Origin: Psilocybe azurescens
Taxonomy: Eukaryota > Basidiomycota > Agaricomycetes > Agaricales > Agrocybaceae
Assembly (NCBI GenBank): GCA_023853785.1
Contig: JAJIRX010000708.1
Location: 372,001 to 436,000 of the forward strand
DNA length: 64,000 bases
Direction: 5' to 3'
Part shown: positions 54,627-64,000 of the stretch, one piece after another
How positions within the stretch are numbered: position 1 is the first letter of the stretch
Layout of the letters: each line of letters starts with the position of its first letter
Translations under genes and position numbers: made by a program
The notes under the pieces: model-generated
What the model was told of the DNA's origin: nothing
Database searches by the model: none
The model's input: only the letters and a program-made list of their open reading frames with translations

Positions 54627-56006
54627 TGAAAAATGCTTGTTAGTGTACTACAACGAGGAGCGGTACGCTGGATGATCTTGGGCATGAACTACTGGAGAAG
54701 AGTAACAACGTCGAAGGAGGAGGAAACGGACGGGCGGTGATGGATCGCATGTGAAGGGACGGTGCTGTGGTGGCTTTTAACCCCCGAATATCTGTCCAAC
54801 AGATTCTCAGAATCCAGATGGTAGTGAACACTCCTTGAGAAAATCTTCTTGACGTTCTGAAAATAAAGCTTAATTAAGAACCACAGAAAGCAGCACGACC
54901 TGAAAGATCGACGTTCAATCAATGATGAGGCTAATTGAAGCGCTTTAGGTGTCGGACAATTCTGAAACCAATATCGCTTTACATATGAGTACGCTGGGAT
55001 ACGCTGTCTGCAGCTTGTGTTTTTGATGATATAACATCAAGAGTTCAAAGTGTTAGTTGATTCAACGATCATTTATGAGGGTACACATACAAATACCATT
55101 CTAGTCCGAATGCTAGACAGCAAATTACATCAACTAATGATAATGACATCACGGGCGACGCCGGTCCTTCGAAGGATTCTATTCTCTGAGATACCGAATT
55201 GGTCATATACCATCCCGCGGAATCAGCGCATACTACTACATAAATGCCCATCTTATTATAAGGAGCCAGATACTGTCCGGCGCATTAAAAAAAAAGGTTG
55301 TAGAGGATGTAAAGCCCTCAATATAAGTGTTATTGTATTCGCTAACTAGCATTCCGTGTCGAAGAGAAAATGATTTTTAGGCACTATTCCTCATATGAGC
55401 TTTGGGGAGAGTAGTGTACTTTACCTCCACCCAGGAACTCCATGTGGAGTCCACCAACTCCATACAATACCTGGGTGAGGGTAAAGACCTCGGAGAATAC
55501 ACCTTGCCAGTAAAGAGAATAGCAAGACTTCACATCAGTGTGTCTCTGGAAAGTTTTAGGCTATGGACAGCGCTGAGTCCACGCTATTTTAATACAAAGC
55601 AAGGGAATATCACGGAACTGAAGCTGAAATTGTAATCGTGTCAGGGTCAAATGATTATGAACAAAGTTTGCAAGCCCTGCGGAGAGCACAACTTACCAAC
55701 GAGGACGACCCCACGACTCCTTTTGGTGCTTTTCTGGCAAGCTTCTGGGGTATCGATAGCATTTTAAGTGCACGCCGTTGAAATGGAAAGAAAGGGAACT
55801 TCACAGAAAAAAGCTTAAATGATGCTCGTGCGAAGGTCAATTTGTGATTGAACAACCCGTGGCCTCACCTATAAATTGACTGCTCCATCATCTCAGTGCT
55901 CACAAGAAGTATTGGGAGTCCCCCACTGAGCACCCGCTAGAGTCTCGATCTGCAACCTACTCTCTCTTGATCATTCGTCCTCTTCCACATACACCGAAGA
56001 CAAGCT
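54627..56006. other. Intergenic region
   Basis: The first 160 bp are the promoter of paralogue B. The rest has no supported gene. CCTATAAATT at 55868-55877 is a candidate TATA box for the Cys-rich gene. Confidence 0.4.
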
Positions 56007-56315
56007 ATGCGTGTTTGCACAATTATCGCGTTCTCCTCCCTAAGCGCCCTGCCTACAGTTTCGGCGGGACTGATCGCCTACGGGATTTGTCAAACAGGTA
56101 CAGTCATTGCACAGCGGTATTGTTTGACCATGCTGATTGTACGACTTGTAGGTTGTAATACACTTGCGGTAGCATGCTATACCGCTGCTGGATTTACTTT
56201 CGGCACCGTTGTGGCGGCACCGGCGACTCCTGCAGTAATCTTGGGTTGCAACGCAGCATTAGGAACTTGCTCTGCTACCTGTGCAACAGTGGCCCTTTTC
56301 GCACCCACTCCTTAA
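56007..56315 (+). CDS. Small cysteine-rich secreted protein, 84 aa
   Basis: Exons 56007-56097 and 56152-56315 join in phase to 85 codons. The signal peptide is clear (MRVCTIIAFSSLSALPTVSA). The mature part is about 64 aa with six Cys in a regular pattern (YGICQTGC, VACY, LGCN, GTCSATC) and many Ala/Thr/Gly, ending FAPTP. It matches by eye a short Ala- and Cys-rich secreted family common in fungi, whose function is not known to me. No known toxin or hydrophobin spacing is seen. Confidence 0.75.
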   Translation: MRVCTIIAFSSLSALPTVSAGLIAYGICQTGTVIAQRYCLTMLIVRLVGCNTLAVACYTAAGFTFGTVVAAPATPAVILGCNAALGTCSATCATVALFAPTP

Positions 56316-57110
56316 CACTTTGAACTCTCCATGTAGCTATTGAAGCCTGCAGTCAGGCAATTCTTCTTACCATCACCTACCAATATGACCCCCGTTTCCA
56401 TTGGTCGATTATGTAGTTCACGTTCCAATTTGTATCATGTTACGAGAGTATGCTCCACTTTTACTGCGCTTTGGGCGTGCTTCATTTCAATCGCAGCATT
56501 TAATTTCCTTCTCCTGCTAGTGGATATCAGTCTCAAGTCATTATCGCCGATAGGAGACTGATCATGAGGTGTTTGACTGGGCCAAAGGCGGGTTGTGATA
56601 TACAAACTACACAATCCTTGATCATTTATAGGTGGTTGATATTAGAGAACGTTCGGCGGAGTTTAGAAAGAAGCAAGTTTTGCTTCTATCCAGATTATTG
56701 ACACGCTCAAGTTCACGATCAATAACAAGCCAACGCTGGAGGTGCATGTCGGGTGCATGTCCATCTGTGATTTCTTAGAAAGAATCAGTCTTCGCATACA
56801 CGCTGGTAATCGACGGATCCCCCTAAAGCTTCTAGAGTACAGATTACATCATAGGCAGGCAAGGGCACCGTCCACGAGACCTGAATAGAGGCTCAACGTC
56901 AACGCCAAAGTGAGATCTTGCGATGCTATTTGTTATACCAAATGGAATATAGACCTATACAGACGGTAATGATACATAATTGAAATTCGGTGGCAGCGAT
57001 GTCCCAAGCCGCCTTCTGATGCCGGCCATTGTTTGTCGGACAAAAAGTCCTCATTTGGAAGCTTATGAAGGCGCCGCAAGCAGCCGGAGCACGTGGGCTT
57101 GCTCCGAACC
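56316..57110. other. Intergenic region
   Basis: No supported gene between the Cys-rich gene and the convergent oxidoreductase. Confidence 0.4.
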
Positions 57111-58686
57111 CTAGCAGCAATTATCAGTCGTCAGCGACGTGGACGATAGCTTTTGCTTTGTTGGTCCCCTTTGCACTGCCAGTATGGCATCACCAACTTT
57201 GTCCAAGCCATTGTAAACATCTTCTGTATACTTTATTTCTCCAGAGGCGACCAAGGGAGGAAGGGTTTTATAAAATTCTTCTCCGTATTTGGCTTCGAGA
57301 CGGAATATGATGAAGCCGCTCACGGTCAATGATTTCGCGACGACTTGGAAGAGATTCTAGAGTGGGTGTGTTGTAGTTTACATTAGGGAAGCGTACTTGG
57401 GAGATATCGATGGCTGAATTGGCTTACCTTGATACCGGTGCTGTGTCCGTTGTTGTACCCAGAAATCATGCCACATTCCTTCGAAAGGGGTTAACTTAAC
57501 CATTCAATCACGGAGATAATTAACTCTCACAATGAAACGGCCATATATATTGGCGGCGTTTAGGGCGGCATCGAGCGTTTCTCCACCCACATTATCCCAG
57601 TAGCTGTATAGGTAAACCATCAGTACAATGTTGGTCATATATCCATTCTGTAAATTTTGCTCACATGTCGATAGGTCCCTCCTTCTCAAGAACCTCAGTC
57701 GTTTTTGTGGTCTTGTAGTTGAAGGCCACATCGGCGCCTATTTCCTTCATGAACTTTACTTTTTCATCTGAGCCGGCTGATGCAATGACTTTCAGTCCGT
57801 CCCTCTTCGCGAGTTGAATGACGAGCCTGTAATGGTTTCGAATTAACATAATCACAAGCAGAAGCAGTCGTAACGCACGATCCAACTGGGCCAGCGCCTG
57901 TGCTGACAAATACCGTCTCGCCCTATCGTACATTGAGATTGATTAAAGGTATTCATCGTATTATGCCTGATGCAAACCTTTTTGGCATGAGAGAACTCCT
58001 TCCAGGCCATATAAGATGTTTTTCCTAGTTCATCATACTTTAGATACAGTGTGATAACATATACAAATTTACCTACCAGGCATGCCTAGAACGCCAATGA
58101 ATGTTGACCATGGGAGATTATAGGAATTGTTTATTTTTGGAGACCCTTAAGATCTTTTTGATGATATATTGCTGGTGGTCTGAGGTCCGATTCGTAGATT
58201 ATAAGCGACATGCCACTGGTTTATTCCTTGAAGAATGAAGTGGACTAACCTAGATAGCCGGATAAATGATCTCCCACTTGAACTTCGGGGTGTTCTGAAC
58301 GAATGACCGCGCCAACGCCAAAACCGTTCAGACTAGATACACCGTCAGAGTGTTCACGAAGTATCTAGACCAAAATCTTAGTTTGCTCACGGTTTTCCGA
58401 CAAAGTAGGGATCAGAGTATGATTTCTTGCTGGGTGCGCGCATACGTCCTCTCATATATGGATCAATGGAAAGTTCCAGCGTCTTGATCAGGTATCCGCC
58501 ATCTAAAGTCACAGTGTCGATGTCGATCGTATCCGATGTATCGTAAACGGTGGTCTCTCCTGGGACGGGAAACCCTGAGATACACGAGAGTATTATCATC
58601 AATACTAGCTACCAGATGCTTGCAATCAATGACCGACCTTCTGGAATCGAATTAAAGATAATGCGTCCATTTGTCACTGGTGCCAT
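57111..58686 (-). CDS. NADP-dependent MDR oxidoreductase (zinc-free alkenal/one reductase type)
   Basis: Medium-chain dehydrogenase/reductase close to leukotriene-B4 dehydrogenases, prostaglandin reductases and curcumin reductases, which reduce alpha,beta-unsaturated carbonyls with NADPH. It starts at 58686 (MAPVTNGRIIFN) and has about nine short exons. Motifs: LSIDPYMRGRM, GFGVGAVIRSEHPEVQVGDH, LGMPGKTSYMAW, the nucleotide-binding GETVFVSTGAGPVGS, IASAGSDEKV, YWDNVGGETLDAAL and CGMISGYN. No zinc-ligand cysteines. Near the end the frame breaks at the AAA run (plus TTT 57170-57172). One more A gives the family ending KGTNKAKAIV and a stop at 57124-57126, instead of the off-frame tail to 57111. 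Confidence 0.85.
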
Positions 58687-59857
58687 TGAGTAAGCGGAGA
58701 GATAGGAGTTGAACTTGAGGAATGGTGCAAGACGGTGTTGAGGCGACAACGAATTCCCAGCTTGCTTTTGTATTGCCCCTGAGCTTTATACATCTGACAT
58801 CACCGGGTAAACTGCAATACATTAGCCGCCGAACACCAGGGAGGCAACATATGACGAAATCTCCATCAGATCCTCGGCGTCGGTGTCTGTCTGTAAGCAG
58901 GAAACTTTTCCAGCCTTTTCCAGGCAGCTGATGTTAGCCTATGACGCTTGGTCAGAGCATATCTAACTGCATGACAGCTTACAACTCCCGCGTAAAAAGC
59001 CAAATTCGTTTTAGGTGTCCCCCATCGGTATAACGCATGGTCAATGACCAAGCATGCAAAAGGACATGAGATCAAAATCTCAGGACTATGGGTCATAGGT
59101 GAAAGCGGATAGGAGAACAAACGTGTGACGCAGGGATGTCAACTGGATCTGGATGTCAGGGTTAGAGTTGCAAGATACACCACGGTCACGGTAAGTTTTA
59201 AGCCTCGACCACACAATCCTAAACACGGAACGTATTGGAGATTTTTGAATTACACAACTGTGCTCAAGAGTGCAGGAAACAGGATGACTACGAGGTTCAA
59301 GATGTGGGCCCTTGTCTTGAGCTTGATGAATCAGTCAAAGGAAGACTTACGAGACCGATGGCGCAATCTACCAATAACCCCGTCTAAACGCCCCGAAGAC
59401 TTCTGCCTCCCACCTATGTACATTGTGCCGCAAATCCAAACAAGAACATAAATATCTGGCTGGCAGGTGTCTAGATATCTCGAGAAGCATGACTATTTCG
59501 TACCTGGAAAGCGAGTGGCATTAGCGTGGAATGCGAGATGGCGCAGCATGGCGTGGGTTGGGCATGAGTAGGTATCGTTTCCGCTACAATTCCGACAACG
59601 TTTAAAAGGAGACTCAGATTTTCCCGGTACTTTAGGCAGAGATGTTTTCTCATGTCAAAGTGAATATAATTTCCATAGCGCCCGGATAAATATAGCGCGG
59701 AAACGATCATTCAGTGAGCTTTGTTGTATACTAGAAATTGCCAGAATGCGTGGTGAATCGTGGGTTGGTTCTATCCGAGTAGAGACAGGAACCTTAATCC
59801 CAAGGTACCACATGATAACAAAATGCTCAGTGTGACAAAGAGCGATAGTCCTGTTCT
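58687..59857. other. Intergenic region
   Basis: No supported gene. The plus-strand frame at 59125-59451 lacks motifs and introns. Confidence 0.4.
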
Positions 59858-59859
59858 TA

Positions 59860-61775
59860 TCACGCCCTCCGAACCATGTCGAAAATTGGTTTACATAATC
59901 TTCGGACTTTGAAATCACGTCGCGTTAATATCGCGGTACATACTCCCGCTACTCTTGACGCGTTTATTCTGCTAAACCACTCGCCATCGTTAAAAGTTCA
60001 ATCTACATTTCATTGAAACATCAATCTAGATGGAAGAAACTGCCCGAAAATTTTTATTGTATGAGAAAAGGCCTGTTATCATACTGCCAGAAATCCTAGA
60101 CTACCTCAAATGTCTCCTGCCATCTCTTCCTTCTTATCATCTCCAACGCTCTACAGGAATCATCAATCATCACATCCGTGTTACCTCTGCTTAGCCCTCT
60201 ATTAGATATGCCTGGCTGGTTGGAGGGATCCTCAAGTCACCAAGGTTAATTTAACCTTGACAGAGCGACATGCAGAAGCTGGCATACAAGTTTGAGAGAA
60301 TGGAAATGCTTCTGACAGAACAGTGGATTGGATTCTACTGGCTAATTCTTGAAAATTTTGGATTCTTTCCGTGCGAAGGCTGTTACCCAGTTTCTTCAAG
60401 GACAGAACAAGATCGAGATATTGGACATTATTGTTCTCATCTACAAGCACAAGCAGAGCGCTCCTTCGCCAAATTCCCCCAGTATTATGATTCATGAGTG
60501 TCATGACTTATTCACACCATGGGCCGCTCCTGCAAAATTCTTCACACTTGTCTATATTTATTCTCATGGGCAACCAATATTGTTGCTACGCATGTCCAAC
60601 AAGAGATTTACCACCTCTCTCGTACCGGATGCTCCCCATTTGTCCATGTTGGTATAAGGGTTTTCACGATGGTGTTGATCGTCTCTAAGCCAATTGGGTT
60701 CTGCCAACGGACTCCTGGAGCCATATTCTAGAGTTTATAGGGGATCTGGACCATTCAAGAGGTGTAAAATGAAGTTTCGAGAAAGATAATGATAGGATTT
60801 CATTTGAGATCACGTCAAGAGAGCGACGATGGCCAATATTGACGTGACTAGGCCGGACCGCAGTTTTAAAGTCCGAAGATTATGTAAACTTTTTCTGACA
60901 CGGTTCGGAGGCACTGCTGGCGCCAACCAGTGTAAGTAAAACTTACAGCGAATTAAATACAGAACTTATGTAAGAATTGCTGTAAGTATAACATACAGCA
61001 CTTCTGTTTGAAAATAATACAGATAAAAACAGATATTCTGTTCAGTGGCTGTAAGTTAAACAAACAGTATTTCTGTTTCTAAGCTGTAAGTCAATAATAC
61101 ACCCGAATAAAGAGAATTTCTATTCTTTGTCTGTTTGTTAAATATACAGAATAGCTGTATGTAATTGCTGTATGTAAAACATACAGATATTGTGTATGTA
61201 ATCACTGTATGTTATACAAACACGAGTTCTGTAAAGAAAACTTACAGTCAAAGTACAGAATTTCTGTTTGTTCTACTTATGGAATTTATGTATATAATTG
61301 CTGTATGTAAAACTTACACCGAAATATACCTGAGCCAGTCAAATACTGTATATTTCGGTGTAAGTTTTACATACAGCAATTATATACATAAATTCCATAA
61401 GTAGAACAAACAGAAATTCTGTACTTTGACTGTAAGTTTTCTTTACAGAACTCGTGTTTGTATAACATACAGTGATTACATACACAATATCTGTATGTTT
61501 TACATACAGCAATTACATACAGCTATTCTGTATATTTAACAAACAGACAAAGAATAGAAATTCTCTTTATTCGGGTGTATTATTGACTTACAGCTTAGAA
61601 ACAGAAATACTGTTTGTTTAACTTACAGCCACTGAACAGAATATCTGTTTTTTATCTGTATTATTTTCAAACAGAAGTGCTGTATGTTATACTTACAGCA
61701 ATTCTTACATAAGTTCTGTATTTAATTCGCTGTAAGTTTTACTTACACTGGTCGGCGCCAGCAGTGAGGGCGTGA
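59860..61775. mobile_element. Inverted-repeat transposon, copy 2, with nested insertion
   Basis: The left terminus starts TCACGCCCTCCGAACCATGT at 59860. The right terminus is its reverse complement, ending GGGCGTGA at 61775. TA lies on both sides (59858-59859 and 61776-61777). Both inner ends carry the block TTTACATAATCTTCGGACTTT. The right terminal repeat is split at 60911/61770 by the 855-bp palindrome; without it the element is about 1,058 bp. No transposase frame is recognised in the interior. The family is shared with 13964-14406. Confidence 0.75.
60912..61766. mobile_element. Nested 855-bp palindromic element with CACTG ends
   Basis: Two arms of about 418 bp are near-perfect inverted copies around a loop of about 18 bp (61330-61347). 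The outer ends are CACTGCTGGCGCC and its complement. The element is flanked by AGG on both sides (60909-60911 and 61767-61769). Removing the element and one AGG restores the host terminal repeat TTCGGAGGGCGTGA exactly, as in its left end. Within each arm about eight 17-19-bp hairpins of the form CTGTAAGT-N3-ACTTACAG recur. No protein is encoded; frames such as 61165-61404 are a by-product. The ends and 3-bp duplication point to a CACTA-like non-autonomous element. Confidence 0.85.
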
Positions 61776-61777
61776 TA

Positions 61778-62275
61778 AGATACAGACTGAACTCATGTAC
61801 ACTTCACTTATATCGTGGTCTGTCTAGGAGAGACTACAAGAACGAAACGTTGGTTCATTATCAAATAACTGAATGCACCAAGAATCTCTGCAAGAGTGTG
61901 TACATGTCGTCTTCTTTGGATCCGAGAGTGGTCATGTTTGTAGTTTGCGGGAGGATTTGAAGACAACAGCTGAATATAAGAGGTCAATTATATGTCCGGC
62001 TGAAGGACCGGGGAAGGATTGTGGACTCTAAACTGTGATGATAGCAGCTCCTTTAGCTTTCCATGATAACTTAACAGTTCCGTGACGTCGTTTGTATTTT
62101 TCATAAAAACAAGCATGAAATGGCGACTGATACAGGCAGCTCTGGGACCTTGTTTGGCAACTACAACTGTCAGATTCATGTTGATAAATGTAGCTACTAA
62201 GTATGTATCGGAAACTATGGCAGTTTAAACCCCCACAGAGAACGTGATATACAATACGGCAAGCGCTGAAACAGA
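61778..62275. other. Intergenic region
   Basis: No supported gene. Short overlapping frames only. Confidence 0.4.
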
Positions 62276-63665
62276 TCATGAAGACGGTATAAGATCAATA
62301 CGAACATCCAAGGCCTCAGAAAAAGCCCGAGATAGACGCGGAAGTGAATTTATGACAGAGGTACGGCATATTCCCCCGAAGGCTGCAAAGTCAAGAGCGC
62401 TGGAATTAAATCCCAGAACCACATGCAAGCTGATGATTACTCGCTTGACCGTGCTGTAAAGTCGATCAGCAAGGCGATTATCAATGTCTGTCAGGTCAAT
62501 TAGCGGAAACATATTAGCATGTATCACAGAGTGCGTAAGGTAGTATGAGAAAAACACGTGGATTTCTTGAAGACCTGCAGGAACTGCATTCCCGAGTATC
62601 CTATCCATAGGGAAACCGTCACGGGAAATGGGAAGAAGATAGAGCTTCTTCAAAGATGGAAGATGACCATATTCGACGATGCGTCCTTGTAGTGTTTCTT
62701 CTAAGGTAGGGCCTATAAGATATAAGACAAATTAAATAATCCTTGTCGTAAAGAAGCCACAATTTTGATTGATCAACTCACCTCTCAAGACCACTGGCAA
62801 GCTCAATGTAAGAGTGTCCAATGACGTCGCCTTGGATAAAATTTGATTCGTTGTGTCGACATCTCCGTGGCCACGTAGCATCATTTTCAGTTCTTTCAAC
62901 CTTGAAAACAAAGCCGGAGGAGGTGCGTGGCGGCCACAGAGAATGTGGGATATGGTCTCAAAGGAAGAGACCCATCCACAACGAGTGAATGAAGAAAGCA
63001 TGGACGATGTGTTTCCGAGGAGAGGTCAAGATGTCGATGGATATCCACATCGCGGAGATGGAGATGCTTGACTGAGGATCCTTGCAGGAGACCCATTGGA
63101 ACATGACGTATATTGAAAATGCGGAGCCTCGTTAAAGTTGAATTCCGACATAGATCTGCGAATGACGCTGTAAAGTCCGGAGAAAGCGAGTTCCATTCTG
63201 TAAGTTCATCGGTGTAAGATCGTTGCCAAGGCTCGAGTCTGAACTGAAAGTCTTCAGCGCGAGACTTGTAGCTTTGTGTTGGCCGGAATAATGCTTTACA
63301 GAGTATAGCCATCGCGATATCAATACGAGGACGACTTTCGTCTTGTTTTGCTACCATGCTAAATTCAAAACAAGTAATAAAGGAGGCTACATTCAACATG
63401 CCGGGGATGTAGCGTTCTGCATCCACGATGAGGGCAAAAGTATTGAGTCGATGAGATATATACGTGCAATCATATCCCAAGTCTGTGTCTAGAATTATGG
63501 CGGAAAAGCGTTGTTGATTCACTTGAACGCGAAAATGCTGAGACACAAGGGCCATGGAAGATAGAGATCGTCCCCCAAGGTTAGCCAGAGCTCTAGTTAT
63601 GATGTCATCAACGAGTTCGGGGGAAGATCAAGAGAGATCGGAGGAGAATGGCGTCCATTGGTCAT
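62276..63665 (-). pseudogene. F-box-like protein gene, two frame breaks
   Basis: The best start is ATG 63665 (MTNGRHSPPISLDLPP). An F-box-like helix follows (ELVDDIITRALANLG, then LSSMALVSQHFRVQVNQ), then a long leucine-containing C-terminal region (LTRLRIFNIRHVPMG, SVKHLHLRDVDIH, LKELKMMLRG, SLDTLTLSLP, LKKLYLLPIS). One intron is supported near 62781-62714. Two breaks are seen. The C5 run (plus GGGGG 63619-63623) is one C short, separating DLPP from ELVDD. A T is missing at the AA 62898-62899, separating LRLCFQG from LKELKMM. The stop is at 62276. Confidence 0.58.
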
Positions 63666-64000
63666 AGTAGCGTCCGGTGTGATATGATATTGCTTCGCGT
63701 AATCCTTGTCGAGTGTCGGATGTGTCTGCAGTAGAAATATTGGGATGGAACTGAATGGGTTACAAGAAATAATCGCTCCTTTTAACGCCTAATAGGCAAA
63801 AACGAGGCAGTTCCCGAGCCATCCCGGGTAAACGCTACACAGGCTGTCTTTTTCTGCAGACAATGTCTCATCAATCGAAGCCGATAAACAATGGCGTATT
63901 GACAAGTCGAAGATTTGTGCAGTAGCACACGGTAATGGCTTTCCTAGATTTAGAAACGATTTCCATGCATTCTTTTATGCCAGGCGTTGTAAGCGTTGCC
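63666..64000. other. Right edge, no gene recognised
   Basis: Promoter side of the F-box-like gene. A coding-like stretch may continue upstream of 63665 in the same frame (YAKQYHITPDAT), so the true start could lie a little further right. Confidence 0.3.

Noticed and set aside
59125..59451. 108-codon plus-strand gene
   Set aside because: No recognised family, no intron, and it lies in a region rich in chance frames.
61165..61404. 79-codon open frame in the palindrome
   Set aside because: It arises from AT-rich repeat units and crosses the centre of the hairpin; the composition is not protein-like.
60920..61760. CRISPR-like regular repeats
   Set aside because: The CTGTAAGT units are palindromic, irregularly spaced and mirrored around one centre, there are no unique spacers, and the genome is eukaryotic.

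Overview
This window looks like nuclear DNA of an agaricomycete (mushroom-forming basidiomycete) fungus. Genes sit on both strands and are split by many short GT-AG introns, mostly 45-65 bp. The protein families fit such a genome: an F-box/LRR protein typical of Agaricomycetes, a NACHT NTPase of the expanded fungal NLR type, a DUF6699-like protein, secreted small proteins and a GT31 galactosyltransferase family. There is also a tRNA-Thr gene with a canonical intron. No prokaryotic, organellar or viral signal was seen.

Layout. 0.7-3.5 kb: intact calpain-type cysteine protease (-). 5.3-6.7 kb: broken kinase-like gene (+). 7.4-7.9 kb: small orphan gene (+). 8.6-13 kb: housekeeping block on the minus strand (thiolase, ABC-F ATPase, small orphan). 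13.96-14.4 kb: small inverted-repeat transposon. 15-18.6 kb: F-box/LRR protein and secreted M28 aminopeptidase (+). 19-25 kb: minus-strand orphans and a secreted protein. 27.3-29.7 kb: decayed NACHT/NLR gene (-). 30-31.6 and 53-54.6 kb: two paralogous single-pass membrane proteins. 32.8-47.4 kb: four GT31-like genes (two +, one -, one +) plus a GT31 relic. 38.1-40.2 and 50.3-52.5 kb: a 2.1-2.2 kb inverted segmental duplication, each arm carrying one tRNA-Thr(AGU) and one disordered-protein gene. 48.1-49.4 kb: DUF6699-like gene. 56 kb: tiny Cys-rich secreted protein. 57.1-58.7 kb: MDR oxidoreductase (-). 59.86-61.78 kb: a second copy of the 14-kb transposon family, with an 855-bp near-perfect palindrome nested inside its right terminal repeat. 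62.3-63.7 kb: F-box-like gene (-).

Two things stand out. First, the nested palindrome is a hairpin whose arms are themselves chains of about 19-bp hairpins, with CACTG/CAGTG ends and a 3-bp target duplication. Second, about twenty reading-frame breaks across twelve accessory genes are each repaired by adding one base to a short same-base run. The calpain, thiolase, ABC-F and GT-D genes have none. This is either homopolymer under-calling in the assembly or real decay of accessory genes; the sequence alone cannot decide. The NLR gene also carries a 10-bp tandem duplication and a stop codon, which look like true lesions. I see no multi-gene system acting as one pathway, apart from the GT31 cluster, which probably decorates glycans in the Golgi.
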